Counted from the stretch's first letter, positions 26,936-37,239 are shown. The stretch: 64,000 bases of DNA from Helcococcus sueciensis DSM 17243 (GCF_000423145.1 NZ_AUHK01000009.1:1-64000), one strand, 5' to 3'. Notes: generated by a model from the sequence alone, not told the origin. Program-made: numbers and translations.

Positions 26936-28832
26936 AGGATATAGTGAATCCAATATTAGGGTTTTAGAGGGACTGGAAGCGGTTCGTGTAAGACCTGGTA
27001 TGTATATTGGATCAACAGATGAAAGAGGACTTCATCATTTAGTGTATGAAGTAGTTGATAACTCTGTAGACGAAGCTTTAGCTGGAAGAGCCGATACAAT
27101 TACTATAGAAATATATGAAGATGGTTCAATTGAAATTTCTGATAATGGTTCAGGTATTCCTGTTAAAAAACATGAATCAACAGGAAAATCTACTTTAGAA
27201 ACAGTATTAACTATATTACATGCTGGTGGTAAATTTGATTCAGAAGCATACCAATTCTCAGGTGGATTACATGGTGTTGGTGTTTCTGTAGTTAATGCTC
27301 TTTCTAAAAAGATGATTGCAGAAGTTAAAAGAGATGGATATAGATACACTCAAGAATTTTCAAGAGGTCATTCAGAAACTAAACTTAAGAAAAATGAAGA
27401 GACTGATGAAACTGGAACAAAGATAAGATTTTGGCCAGATGATGAAATATTTGAAACTATAGAATTTGATAGAAATACTTTAAGTAAAAGATTTTTAGAA
27501 ATGTCATTCTTAAATCAAGGCCTAAGATTGATATTTATAGATAATCGAGGAGAGTACCATAAAGAAGAATTTTATGCTGAAGGTGGACTTGCATCATTTG
27601 TTGAATATTTAAATAGAAAGAAAAAACCACTTCATGATGAGATTATTCATTTTAAGGGAATGTCAGATGGTTCTGAAGTTGATATAGCTATCCAATATAC
27701 AGATGCTTATTCAGAAAATATTTTCTCATTTGCAAATACAGTATTAACACCTGAAGGGGGGACGCATCTAACAGGGTTTAGATCTGGACTTACTAAGGCT
27801 TTGAATAATTATGCTAGAGAGTATAATTTATTGAAAGAAAAAGATGAAAACTTTTCAGGTGAAGATATAAGAGAAGGGATTACAGCAATAGTTGCTGTAA
27901 AACTTAAAAACCCACAATTTGAAGGACAAACAAAATCTAAGCTTGGCTCTTCAGAAATGCGTGGTGTAGTAGATTCATTTTTAATGGAACAATTATCTAT
28001 CTTTTTAGAAGAAAATCCAAAAATTGCAAAGATAATTATAGATAAAACTGAAGCTTCAAGAAGAGCTAGAGAAGCGTCAAAGAAAGCTAGAGATATATCT
28101 AGACAAAAAAATAGTATATTAACTAATACTACACTTCCAGGTAAATTGGCAGAATGTCAATCTACTGATATTTCTGAAAATGAAATATTTATAGTCGAAG
28201 GGGATTCTGCGGGAGGTTCAGCAAAACTTGGAAGGGACAATAGAACACAAGCTATTTTACCTATAAAAGGTAAGATAATGAATGTTGAAAAAGCTAGAGA
28301 AGGAAGAGTTTTATCTTCTGAAGAAATTCAAGCTTTGATAACTGCTTTTGGTACAGGTATTGGAAGTGAATTTAATATAGATAATTTAAGATATGGGAAA
28401 ATAATTATCATGACAGATGCGGACGTTGATGGATCTCATATAGATACTCTTTTACTTACATTCTTATTTAGATATTTAAGACCATTAATAGAAAGTGGTA
28501 GAGTTTTTATAGCTCAACCTCCACTATTTAAGGTAACTCAAGGGAAATCAGAAAGATACGTATATGATGAGAAAGAATTGAAAGTAGTTTTAGACAATAT
28601 CGAAGGAGAAAACTATAAACTTTCAAGATATAAGGGGCTTGGTGAAATGAATGCTGAACAATTGTGGGAAACTACAATGGATCCAGATCATAGAATTTTA
28701 GTTCAAGTTAAAATAGATAATGATTCTCTTACACTTGATGAAACTTTTAGTACATTAATGGGAGATAAGGTTGAACCAAGAAGAGAATTTATAGAAGAAA
28801 ACGCCCAATACGCTAAGAATATTGATGCATAG
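26922..28832 (+). CDS. gyrB: DNA gyrase subunit B
   Basis: A 636-residue ATPase subunit of gyrase. The N-terminus IRVLEGLEAVRVRPGMYIGSTDERGLHHLVYEVVDNSVDEA carries the GHKL ATP site. QFSGGLHGVGVSVVNALS is next, and the TOPRIM domain has EGDSAGGSAK and DADVDGSHI. The C-terminal tail retains the PLFKV/RYKGLGEMN segment. The start lies inside recF. Confidence 0.97.
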   Translation: MAKNKGYSESNIRVLEGLEAVRVRPGMYIGSTDERGLHHLVYEVVDNSVDEALAGRADTITIEIYEDGSIEISDNGSGIPVKKHESTGKSTLETVLTILHAGGKFDSEAYQFSGGLHGVGVSVVNALSKKMIAEVKRDGYRYTQEFSRGHSETKLKKNEETDETGTKIRFWPDDEIFETIEFDRNTLSKRFLEMSFLNQGLRLIFIDNRGEYHKEEFYAEGGLASFVEYLNRKKKPLHDEIIHFKGMSDGSEVDIAIQYTDAYSENIFSFANTVLTPEGGTHLTGFRSGLTKALNNYAREYNLLKEKDENFSGEDIREGITAIVAVKLKNPQFEGQTKSKLGSSEMRGVVDSFLMEQLSIFLEENPKIAKIIIDKTEASRRAREASKKARDISRQKNSILTNTTLPGKLAECQSTDISENEIFIVEGDSAGGSAKLGRDNRTQAILPIKGKIMNVEKAREGRVLSSEEIQALITAFGTGIGSEFNIDNLRYGKIIIMTDADVDGSHIDTLLLTFLFRYLRPLIESGRVFIAQPPLFKVTQGKSERYVYDEKELKVVLDNIEGENYKLSRYKGLGEMNAEQLWETTMDPDHRILVQVKIDNDSLTLDETFSTLMGDKVEPRREFIEENAQYAKNIDA

Positions 28833-28840
28833 GAGAATTT

Positions 28841-31273
28841 ATGACAGAATTTGATAAATCAAATATCATTTTACAAGATATAGAACAAAAGATGAAACAG
28901 GCCTATCTCGATTATTCAATGTCAGTTATTGTTTCAAGAGCACTTCCTGATGTTAGAGATGGGTTAAAACCAGTACACAGAAGAATATTATACGGAATGA
29001 GTCAATTAGGTTTAGCTCCAAATAAACCTCATAGAAAATCAGCAAGACTTGTAGGGGAAGTAATGGGTCGTTTCCATCCTCATGGAGATACTGCTATTTA
29101 TGATGCAGTTGTAAGATTAGCACAAGACTTTAATACAAGATATATGCTTGTAGACGGACAAGGTAACTTCGGTTCTATTGATGGTGATGGAGCTGCTGCT
29201 CAACGTTATACTGAAGTAAGGATGACAAGACTTGCACAGGAAATGTTGAAAGATATAAATAAAGATACAGTAGATTTTCAACCAAACTTTGATGAAGAAG
29301 AATTAGAACCTAAGGTATTACCTGCTAGATTTCCGAATTTACTTGTAAATGGATCTGCAGGGATTGCAGTAGGTATGGCCACAAATATGGCACCACATAA
29401 TTTAGGTGAAACTATAGATGGATGTATTGCATATATTGATGATCCTGATATTACTGTTGAAGGACTTATGAAGCACATAAAAGGTCCTGATTTCCCAACG
29501 GGTGCGAATATAATGGGCAAAAAAGAAATTATAGAAGCCTATAAGACTGGTCGTGGAAAAGTCAAAGTTAGAGCTGAAGCAACAATTGAAGAGTATAAAT
29601 CTAAACATAGAATTATAGTTTCAGAAATTCCTTATCAAGTAAATAGAGCAAGACTTATTATGAAGATTGCTGAACTTGTTAGAGATAAGAAAATTGAAGG
29701 AATTTCAGATATTAGAGATGAATCTAATAGAAATGGTATGCGTATAGTTATTGAAACAAAGAGAGATGCTAATCCTAATGTAGTTTTAAATAATTTATAT
29801 AAGCAAACTCAATTAACTACAACATTTGGTATTATCAATTTAGCATTAGTAGATGGAATTCCAAAAATTCTTTCACTAAGAGAATTAATTCATTATTATA
29901 TTGAACATCAAAAGGAAGTAGTAACTAGAAGGACTAGATTTGATTTAGAAAAAGCAGAGGCTAGAGCGCATATTGTTGAAGGGTTAAGAATAGCATATGA
30001 CAATATTGACGAAATAGTTAAAATTATTCGTTCAAATTATGATGATGAAGAAATAAAGAAAGAATTTACAAAGAGATTCGGATTAACTGACATACAAGGT
30101 CAAGCGATACTTGATATGCAATTAAAGAGACTTAATGGTCTAAATGTAGAAAAACTTGAAGAAGAATATAAACAACTTTTAGAGACTATTAAAAATTTAA
30201 AGGCAATCTTAGCTGATGAAAAACTTTTAATGGGAATTATCAAAGATGAATTGAATGAAATTAAAGAAAAATATTCTGATGATAGAAGAACTAAGATAAG
30301 ACCTGCTATCGACGATATCGAAGATGAAGATTTAATTGAGGAAGAAGAAGTAATAATTACTCTTACAAATCAAGGTTATATAAAGAGAATTCCAGCTGAT
30401 ACCTATAAAGTTCAAAATAGAGGTGGTAAAGGTGTAGTTGGAATGGCTACAAAAGATGATGATTTCGTACAAGATTTATTTGTAACATCTACTCATGATA
30501 ATATTCTATTCTTTACAAATAAAGGTAGAGTATACATGAAGAAAGCGTACGAAATAAGAGATGCTAAGAGACAATCTAAAGGTCAAGCAATTATTAATTT
30601 ACTTCCATTACAATCGGATGAAAAAGTTACTCAAGTACTTCCAATCGTGCTAAATGATGGTGAACAATTCATAGTTTTTGCAACAAAAGAAGGTAAGATT
30701 AAGAAAACTAATATAGAGGAATTTGCAAATATTAGAACTTCAGGAATAATTGCATTAACATTGAATGAAGATGATGAATTAATAGCCGCAAGAGTAGTTG
30801 AAAAAGGTAATGAAGCTGTAGTTGTAACATCTGATGGTCAATCAATAATGTTTAGTATGGATGATGTTAGACCTATGGGTAGAAATGCAGCTGGAGTAAA
30901 AGCAATTACATTGAATAAAGATGATTTTGTTGTTGATCTAAGTATATTAGATGATAATGAATATCTATTTAATGTAACTGAAAATGGTTTTGGTAAAAAG
31001 ACATTATTAAAACATTATAATGTTCAAAGAAGAGGTGGTAAGGGTGTTAAAACATATAAAACCACTAAAAAAACAGGTAAAATTGTGGCTACTAAGCTTG
31101 TAAATATGGACGATGAAATAATTTTAGTATCAGCTAAAGGTGATATAATAAGATTATTAGTTAAGGATATTTCAACACTAGGTAGACATACTCAAGGCGT
31201 TATCTTAAAGAAAGTAAAAAAAGATGATGAAAAAATAGTAGCATGTGCTAAATACATTGCTGATATAGAATAG
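28841..31273 (+). CDS. gyrA: DNA gyrase subunit A
   Basis: An 810-residue cleavage subunit. The quinolone-resistance region is HPHGDTAIYDAVVRLAQDF, with the catalytic Tyr in AAAQRYTEVRMT. The C-terminal beta-pinwheel has the GyrA box QRRGGKGVK at about 730, identifying gyrase rather than topoisomerase IV. The residue after HPHGD is Thr where many sensitive gyrases have Ser or Thr, so no resistance can be inferred. It follows gyrB by 8 bp. Confidence 0.97.
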   Translation: MTEFDKSNIILQDIEQKMKQAYLDYSMSVIVSRALPDVRDGLKPVHRRILYGMSQLGLAPNKPHRKSARLVGEVMGRFHPHGDTAIYDAVVRLAQDFNTRYMLVDGQGNFGSIDGDGAAAQRYTEVRMTRLAQEMLKDINKDTVDFQPNFDEEELEPKVLPARFPNLLVNGSAGIAVGMATNMAPHNLGETIDGCIAYIDDPDITVEGLMKHIKGPDFPTGANIMGKKEIIEAYKTGRGKVKVRAEATIEEYKSKHRIIVSEIPYQVNRARLIMKIAELVRDKKIEGISDIRDESNRNGMRIVIETKRDANPNVVLNNLYKQTQLTTTFGIINLALVDGIPKILSLRELIHYYIEHQKEVVTRRTRFDLEKAEARAHIVEGLRIAYDNIDEIVKIIRSNYDDEEIKKEFTKRFGLTDIQGQAILDMQLKRLNGLNVEKLEEEYKQLLETIKNLKAILADEKLLMGIIKDELNEIKEKYSDDRRTKIRPAIDDIEDEDLIEEEEVIITLTNQGYIKRIPADTYKVQNRGGKGVVGMATKDDDFVQDLFVTSTHDNILFFTNKGRVYMKKAYEIRDAKRQSKGQAIINLLPLQSDEKVTQVLPIVLNDGEQFIVFATKEGKIKKTNIEEFANIRTSGIIALTLNEDDELIAARVVEKGNEAVVVTSDGQSIMFSMDDVRPMGRNAAGVKAITLNKDDFVVDLSILDDNEYLFNVTENGFGKKTLLKHYNVQRRGGKGVKTYKTTKKTGKIVATKLVNMDDEIILVSAKGDIIRLLVKDISTLGRHTQGVILKKVKKDDEKIVACAKYIADIE

Positions 31274-31281
31274 GAGTTAAT

Positions 31282-31587
31282 ATGACTTTTAATGTGAATT
31301 ATTCTGAAGAGAATAGTTTAATAGCACAATTAAGCGGAGATTTAGATATAAATGTAGTTGATGATTTTAAAGAAGATATTTTAAATAGGATAGATGGATC
31401 AAAAGATATTGTTTTAGATTTAAAAGATTTAGATTATATTGATTCTACAGGACTTGGAGTTGTAATGACTATTTATAAAATAGCTTTAGAAAAAGGTAGA
31501 AATTTAAAAGTTAAAAATGCAAAAAGAAACATCTATAAATTATTTAAAATAACAGAGCTTGATGAAATTTTAGGTATGGAGGAATAA
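31282..31587 (+). CDS. STAS-domain anti-sigma-factor antagonist (RsbV/SpoIIAA-like)
   Basis: A 101-residue single STAS domain. LKDLDYIDSTGLGVVMTIYK contains the conserved phosphorylatable Ser of the DSxGLG motif. In SigB/SigF systems the unphosphorylated form binds the anti-sigma kinase and frees sigma. It lies 8 bp after gyrA and overlaps the next gene by 1 bp (TAATG), forming a three-gene module with the anti-sigma-like and sigma genes. Confidence 0.9.
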   Translation: MTFNVNYSEENSLIAQLSGDLDINVVDDFKEDILNRIDGSKDIVLDLKDLDYIDSTGLGVVMTIYKIALEKGRNLKVKNAKRNIYKLFKITELDEILGMEE

Positions 31588-31931
31588 TGGATATTATTAA
31601 ATTTGCTATACCTAGTAATCCTAAATATACACAAATGTTAAGATTATCATCTGCTTCTATAGCAAATTCTATGGGGTTTGATATAGAAGCTATTGAAGAT
31701 ATAAAAGTTATAGTTTCAGAATTATTCACATATTTACTTAGTGATTTGGATGAAATTAAATTTGATTTTATTATTGATGATAATAAACTTGATATAGTAA
31801 CTTACAGGCGTAGAACTCAAATAGAAGGATTAAACGAAGCTCAATTTGAATTGAAAAAACAAATACTTATGGCTCTTGCAGATGATATAAAATTTGAAGA
31901 TGAAAGAGTAATTGTAAGTGTTGAATTATAA
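31587..31931 (+). CDS. degenerate RsbW/SpoIIAB-like anti-sigma protein
   Basis: A 114-residue protein. The first half aligns with RsbW: IPSNPKYTQMLRLSSASIANSMGF, then IEDIKVIVSELFTYLL. The N-box of GHKL kinases (SE..TN) has Tyr where Mg-ATP-binding Asn is expected. The DEG (G1) and GGLGL (G2) ATP motifs are absent, replaced by TYRRRTQIEG and a charged helix, and the protein is about 45 residues shorter than usual. Family membership rests on this similarity and on its place between a STAS gene and a SigB-type sigma. It may bind sigma without kinase activity. Confidence 0.75.
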   Translation: MDIIKFAIPSNPKYTQMLRLSSASIANSMGFDIEAIEDIKVIVSELFTYLLSDLDEIKFDFIIDDNKLDIVTYRRRTQIEGLNEAQFELKKQILMALADDIKFEDERVIVSVEL

Positions 31932-31946
31932 GATATAAGGTTAATT

Positions 31947-32783
31947 ATGGCAAAAAAAGAAAATAACCAAATTAAATATTATGAAGAATTCAAAAAGCTT
32001 GAATTATTGAGAGATAAAGAAGAGATACTTGAAAAAGACGACTCTCCAGAAAGTAAAAAAGAATTACAGAAAATTAAGAGAGAAATAAAGCAAGTCAGAG
32101 ATTATCTTATAGAAGAAAATTTATATATAGCTGAGATATTTGCTAAAAAATATTCAAATCGTGGGATAGAATATGATGATTTGTATCAAATTGCTTCTTT
32201 AGGTCTAATCCTTGCAATAGATAGATTTAATACTGATAGAGGTTTTGAGTTTTCATCGTATGCAACACCCACTATTACTGGAGAAATTAAGAGATATTTC
32301 AGAGATAAAGGTTGGGTAATTCGAGTTCCAAGAAGAATTCAAGAAATTTCTAAACGTATAAATATTGCTAAAAATACATTAACTCAAAGGCTACAAAGAA
32401 ATCCATCTATAGATGAAATTGCTCAATATTTAGAAGTTTCATCAGAAGAGGTCATTGAAGTGATGGATGCTGCACAAGTATATTCACCACAATCAATTGA
32501 TAAAAACTTAGATAATTCATCAGAAGATAGAGAGTTTAGTTTTTCAGATATTTTAGGTGAGGAAGATAAAAATTATACTCATATTGAAAATATGGATTTT
32601 ATAAAAGAAGCGATGAAAGATTTCACGGAAATTGAAAGACAGATAGTCGTTTATAGATATTTCGATAGAATAACACAAGTAGCAATAGCAGAAAAACTTG
32701 GAATAAGTCAAATGACAGTTTCAAGAATTGAAAAAAAAGTATTAAAAAAATTTAGAAAAGCTATGGATATCGAAATTGAATAG
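31947..32783 (+). CDS. SigB/SigF/SigG-type RNA polymerase sigma factor
   Basis: A 278-residue sigma-70 group 3 factor. Region 2 reads DDLYQIASLGLILAIDRFNTDRGFEFSSYATPTITGEIKRYFRDKGWVIRVPRR, nearly canonical for SigB/SigF. Region 3 (RNPSIDEIAQYLEVSSEEV) and region 4 (EKLGISQMTVSRIEKKVLKKFR) follow. An extra charged N-terminal stretch of about 45 residues precedes region 2. It is the effector of the STAS/anti-sigma module. No sporulation genes are seen, so a general-stress role is more likely. Confidence 0.92.
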   Translation: MAKKENNQIKYYEEFKKLELLRDKEEILEKDDSPESKKELQKIKREIKQVRDYLIEENLYIAEIFAKKYSNRGIEYDDLYQIASLGLILAIDRFNTDRGFEFSSYATPTITGEIKRYFRDKGWVIRVPRRIQEISKRINIAKNTLTQRLQRNPSIDEIAQYLEVSSEEVIEVMDAAQVYSPQSIDKNLDNSSEDREFSFSDILGEEDKNYTHIENMDFIKEAMKDFTEIERQIVVYRYFDRITQVAIAEKLGISQMTVSRIEKKVLKKFRKAMDIEIE

Positions 32784-32798
32784 AAATTCAATATTTTA

Positions 32799-32831
32799 AA
32801 AGGTAAATCATTATTGATTTACCTTTTTTTG
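32799..32831 (+). terminator. terminator after the sigma gene
   Basis: The perfect stem AAAGGTAAATCA / TGATTTACCTTT is followed by a T-run. It ends the dnaA-to-sigma rightward block. Confidence 0.85.
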
Positions 32832-33120
32832 TTTATATTAGTGACTAAGATATATTTTTGACTAAATTGAAAAAATAATATTTGGAAGTTATAATTATAA
32901 AAATAAGGAGAAAATTATAAAAATATATTAATTATTTTTTATGAAATAATTAAAATCTAAATGAAGAATATAACTTGTAGAAGCGCTTAAAAAGCAGCTT
33001 TAAGTAATAGTAGTAGAAGCAAATTTAATAAAAAATACAGATTATATTACATATATAATTAATATTAATTCTATATAAATAAATATTAGAGTAAAATAGT
33101 CTGATAGATTAGGAGGATTT
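32832..33120. other. A/T-rich intergenic stretch before brnQ
   Basis: About 290 bp without a gene. It contains an isolated AAGGAG not followed by a usable start, and an 8-bp direct repeat GTAGAAGC around a small CTTAAA/TTTAAG hairpin near 32977-33020. It may be a decayed gene or leader. No T-box or leader peptide with Leu/Ile/Val codons is visible. Confidence 0.4.
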
Positions 33121-34434
33121 ATGAAAAGAAATTTAACAAAAAAAGAATTTGTTAGTATAGCATTACTTCTTTTCTCGATGTTTTTTGGGTCGGGGAATTT
33201 AATATTTCCACCAATGCTTGGACATTTAGCTGGTCCAAATATGTGGAAAGCACTTTTAGGATTTACACTTACAGCGATTATATTTCCTGTACTTGGAATT
33301 ATAGCAGTTATCAAAGCGGATGGACCAACTAAATTATCAAGAAGAGTAGGACCTTTATTTGCAATTATTTATCCAGTTCTTATTTATCTTTCTGTTGGAC
33401 CAGGAATTGCTATTCCTAGAAATGCAAGTTTAGCGTTTGAAATGTCAATAGGACAATATTTCCCAGGAAATCCAAATATTAAATTATGGCTTTTAGTATA
33501 TACATTAATCTTTTTTGCTATATCATTATTCTTAAGTTTACAACCAAGCAAATTAGTAGATAGAATTGGAAAGGCTTTAACACCGATATTACTTGCTTTA
33601 ATTATATTATTATTTTTTGGTGCAATTTTTAAAATACCAGTTAATATCGGAGATGTAGATTCATCATATCAAAGTCCTGTAATTAAAGGATTCATTGAAG
33701 GTTATAATACAATGGATGGACTTGTTTCAATTAATTTTGGTGTAGTAATACTATTAACTTTTAGTAATTATATGATAAATAAAGAATCAGATAAGATAAA
33801 ATATACAACATATGCAAGTTTTATATCTGGTGGAATATTATTTACAATATATGCAATGATTGCATATATAGGTATGATTACATCAGGGACATATTCAAAT
33901 ATAAGTAATGGTGGAGAAGTATTATTTAAAGTTACTAACAATATATTTGGAGCATTTGGACTAATAGTAATAGGGCTTATATTTACTCTAGCTTGTTTAA
34001 CAACAGTTGTTGGGCTTATAACATCAGTAGGCCAGTATTTTGCAGAAATAACAAAAACACAATATAAGACATGGGCTATACTTTTTACATTAATTTCATT
34101 AGTACTTGCTAATTTTGGTCTAAATGAAATATTGAAATTCTCAGTTCCAATACTTATAGCTTTAAACCCTGTAGCTCTTGTAATTATTTTATTATGTTTA
34201 TTCCAAGATGTATTTAAATTTAAGAGAATATCCTATAGACTAACAATTTATACAACAGTAATAATAGCTATAATTCAAGGATTAAATGCGTTTGGAATAA
34301 AAACAGAAATATTTAATAATATATTATCAAAATTACCTTTATATAATTATTCATTGGAGTGGGTAATACCAACATTTATAATGATGTTAGTATCATTGGT
34401 TATAGGGAAGATTTTTAATACTGAAGAAATTTAA
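33121..34434 (+). CDS. brnQ: branched-chain amino acid : cation symporter BrnQ
   Basis: A 437-residue LIVCS-family transporter with 12 predicted membrane helices. The N-terminal signature FFGSGNLIFPPMLG and SVGPGIAIPRNASLAFE are strongly typical. It imports Leu, Ile and Val with Na+ or H+. RBS is AGGAGG. It is monocistronic between two terminators. Confidence 0.93.
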   Translation: MKRNLTKKEFVSIALLLFSMFFGSGNLIFPPMLGHLAGPNMWKALLGFTLTAIIFPVLGIIAVIKADGPTKLSRRVGPLFAIIYPVLIYLSVGPGIAIPRNASLAFEMSIGQYFPGNPNIKLWLLVYTLIFFAISLFLSLQPSKLVDRIGKALTPILLALIILLFFGAIFKIPVNIGDVDSSYQSPVIKGFIEGYNTMDGLVSINFGVVILLTFSNYMINKESDKIKYTTYASFISGGILFTIYAMIAYIGMITSGTYSNISNGGEVLFKVTNNIFGAFGLIVIGLIFTLACLTTVVGLITSVGQYFAEITKTQYKTWAILFTLISLVLANFGLNEILKFSVPILIALNPVALVIILLCLFQDVFKFKRISYRLTIYTTVIIAIIQGLNAFGIKTEIFNNILSKLPLYNYSLEWVIPTFIMMLVSLVIGKIFNTEEI

Positions 34435-34447
34435 TTAAAAATAAAAA

Positions 34448-34488
34448 AATTAGTGTATCAGTTATTTAGATACGCTAACTTTTTTTTG
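34448..34488. terminator. bidirectional terminator between brnQ and the P-type ATPase
   Basis: The stem TTAGTGTATC / GATACGCTAA (one wobble) has an A-run on the left and a T-run on the right, so it serves both convergent genes. Confidence 0.82.
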
Positions 34489-34508
34489 TTTATAATAATC
34501 GATTTATA

Positions 34509-37220
34509 TTAGTTTAATTTTCTTTCTATTAATTTGTGTATTTCACCAACTACAAATGGTAAGAATGCAAATGGTATTATAACAGCCCAATCAATTAATC
34601 TAAGTGGTACTGAATTGAAAATATCTTGAACAAATGGAAGATATACAACTAAAAGAGTTAGTATGAATGATCCTATAAAGGCATGTACTAAGCTTTTATT
34701 TGTAAATATACCAAGTTCAAATAATGTATATTTTTCTGATCTTGCAGAGAATGCTCTTAAAAGTTCTGCAAGAATAAGTGTGATAAATGCTACTGTTTGA
34801 GCTGCGTGCAATTGGATTTCTCCTGATTCACCTGCATGTAAATAGTTTAATGAAATGTAGAATGCTCCAAGAGTTGAAACTGTAATTGCAATAGCTTGAA
34901 CAATTATATTATCTATAATAGTTTTATCAATGATTTGTTCATCAGTTTTACGTGGTGGATTATTCATAATATCTGGTTCACCTTTTTCAACACCGAGTGC
35001 TAATGCAGGGAATGAGTCAGTAACTAGGTTTAACCATAATAATTGAATAACTGTTAGAGGTATTGGAGCTCCAACCACCATTGCAATAAGCATAATTAAA
35101 ACTTCACCTATATTACATGTTAGTAAGAATGATACGAATTTCTTAATATTTGCATAAATAATTCTACCTTCTTCAACAGCGTTTACTATTGTAGCGAAAT
35201 TATCATCTGTAAGTATAACTTCAGCAGTTCCTTTTGCAACATCTGTACCTGTAATACCCATTGCAATACCAATGTCTGCTTTTTTAATTGCTGGCGCATC
35301 ATTTACACCGTCACCCGTCATTGCTGTGATTTCTCCATTTTCTTTAAGTGCGGTAACTATTTGTACCTTATTTTCTGGAGAAACTCTGGCAAATACTCTT
35401 TTTGTTTTAACAATTTCTCTTAATTGTTCTGGAGTCATATTATTTAGTTCTTTACCCATGATAGCTTGATCATCACTATCTGCAATACCAAGATCTTTAC
35501 CGATAGCAAGAGCAGTTTCTAAATAGTCACCAGTGATCATCATAGGTATAATACCAGCAGTTTTACACTCTTTAATAGCTTCTTTTGCTTCTGGTCTTGC
35601 TGGATCAATCATTCCTGTAAGTCCGATAAATATCATATCTGATTCTATATTGTCTGGATCTTTATCTTCAGGAAGTTTATCCCAAGTTCGATAAGAAAAA
35701 GCTAATACTCTTAGTGCTTGTCTAGCATATTCATTGTTTTTATCTAATAGTTCTTGTTTTAATTCTGGAGTAAAATCAACGACTTCACCATTTAAAATAA
35801 TTTTGGATGATTTATCAATCATTATATCAGGGGCACCTTTTGTAAAGGAAACAAATTTATCATCAAAATAATTTTCATGGAAAGTAGTCATCATTTTTCT
35901 TGTTGAATCAAATGGATATTCTTTAACTCTCTTAAATTCATCATTTAATGTTTCGTTTGAAAGACCTGCTTTTTCAGATAAAGTAATTAATGCACCTTCT
36001 GTAGGATCACCAATAATATCCCATTTATTATTTTCATGTTTTAATTTAGCATCTGAATCTAAAGATGCCGCAGTTATTAACACTTCTAATTCTTTATTTT
36101 CAGAAATATTAACTTTTTGTTCATTTGATGTAATATCACCTTCTGGAGAATAACCTACACCCTCTACATCAAAATGTTGATTATTTGTGAATATTGTTTT
36201 AACAGTCATTTCATTTTGTGTAAGAGTACCAGTTTTATCAGAAGCGATAAATGTAGTAGTTCCTAAAGTTTCTACAGCAAGTAGTTTTTTTACAATAGCA
36301 TTTTTCTTAGACATTCTGTTCATACCTATTGAAAGTACAATAGTTACAACTGCAGCAAGTCCTTCTGGAATAGCTGCTACTGCAAGAGATACAGCTGTCA
36401 TAAGTGAGTCTAAAACAGATAAATCTGGTCTTAAAAGTCCTACAATAAATACAATTATTGAAACTCCAACTACTAAATAACCCAATGTTTTAGATAGTTT
36501 TGCAAGTTTTAACTGTAAAGGAGAAGCTTCTTCCTCAGTAGATTGAATATTTGTCGCTATTTTCCCTATTTCTGTGTTATGACCAGTATTTGCGACAATA
36601 CCAATTCCTCTTCCTCTAGTAATTATTGAAGAAGAATGTAAATAATTTGTTCTATCACCAATTTCTACATCATTTTCTAATTCGATATTTGAGTCCTTAT
36701 CTACAGGAACTGATTCACCTGTTAGAGATGATTCATCTGAAGATAGATTTTGACTGTCTAAAAGCCTAATATCTGCTGGAACAATATCTCCAGTTTCTAA
36801 ACTTACGATATCTCCAGGAACTAAGTCATGAGCTGGAACAGATTGTATTCTACCATCTCTTATTACTTTTGCATGAGGAGCAGACATATTTTGTAAAGCT
36901 TTTAAGGAATTTTCTGCCTTTCCTTCTTGATACAAGCTAAGTCCAGAATTTAATACTACTATTGCTAATATTATTAAAGTTTCGACCATATCACCTTGAA
37001 GTGATGAAACAGCCGCTGCAACTAGAAGTATAATTACCATTGGATCTAATAATTGCTCAATCAATTTTGCGAAAAAAGATTTACCTTTTTTTTCTGCAAG
37101 AGCATTTGGACCATATTTTTCAAGCCTTTGCTTTGCTTCTTGTGATGATAATCCATTTTTTTGATCTGAATTCAAATCTTTTAGAATATCATCTTTTTTA
37201 TTAAGATAGTACTTTTCCAT
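34509..37220 (-). CDS. P2-type cation ATPase, Ca2+/Mn2+ exporter class
   Basis: A 903-residue pump of the SERCA/PMR1-like group. It has actuator TGES, DKTGTLTQNEMTV phosphorylation site, GDGVNDAPAIKKADIGIAMG hinge and ten predicted membrane helices. Ion ligands resemble calcium pumps: PEGLAAVVT in M4, CNIGEVLIM in M5 and LWLNLVTDSFPALALG in M6. The mRNA begins with a yybP-ykoY riboswitch, so Mn2+ is the likely inducer and probable export substrate, as known for riboswitch-controlled P-type ATPases of streptococci and lactococci. Calcium export remains possible. Confidence 0.92.
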   Translation of the reverse strand: MEKYYLNKKDDILKDLNSDQKNGLSSQEAKQRLEKYGPNALAEKKGKSFFAKLIEQLLDPMVIILLVAAAVSSLQGDMVETLIILAIVVLNSGLSLYQEGKAENSLKALQNMSAPHAKVIRDGRIQSVPAHDLVPGDIVSLETGDIVPADIRLLDSQNLSSDESSLTGESVPVDKDSNIELENDVEIGDRTNYLHSSSIITRGRGIGIVANTGHNTEIGKIATNIQSTEEEASPLQLKLAKLSKTLGYLVVGVSIIVFIVGLLRPDLSVLDSLMTAVSLAVAAIPEGLAAVVTIVLSIGMNRMSKKNAIVKKLLAVETLGTTTFIASDKTGTLTQNEMTVKTIFTNNQHFDVEGVGYSPEGDITSNEQKVNISENKELEVLITAASLDSDAKLKHENNKWDIIGDPTEGALITLSEKAGLSNETLNDEFKRVKEYPFDSTRKMMTTFHENYFDDKFVSFTKGAPDIMIDKSSKIILNGEVVDFTPELKQELLDKNNEYARQALRVLAFSYRTWDKLPEDKDPDNIESDMIFIGLTGMIDPARPEAKEAIKECKTAGIIPMMITGDYLETALAIGKDLGIADSDDQAIMGKELNNMTPEQLREIVKTKRVFARVSPENKVQIVTALKENGEITAMTGDGVNDAPAIKKADIGIAMGITGTDVAKGTAEVILTDDNFATIVNAVEEGRIIYANIKKFVSFLLTCNIGEVLIMLIAMVVGAPIPLTVIQLLWLNLVTDSFPALALGVEKGEPDIMNNPPRKTDEQIIDKTIIDNIIVQAIAITVSTLGAFYISLNYLHAGESGEIQLHAAQTVAFITLILAELLRAFSARSEKYTLFELGIFTNKSLVHAFIGSFILTLLVVYLPFVQDIFNSVPLRLIDWAVIIPFAFLPFVVGEIHKLIERKLN

Positions 37221-37239
37221 ATAACCTCCATATTTAAAA

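Noticed and set aside
27035-27349. Minus-strand frame opposite gyrB, and similar shadows opposite gyrA, ftsH, mnmE, rsmG and pncB
   Set aside because: They are antisense to well-identified genes and show no motifs or ribosome sites of their own.
32832-33120. T-box or branched-chain-amino-acid leader upstream of brnQ
   Set aside because: No T-box core, no terminator just before brnQ and no leader peptide with Leu, Ile or Val codons were found.
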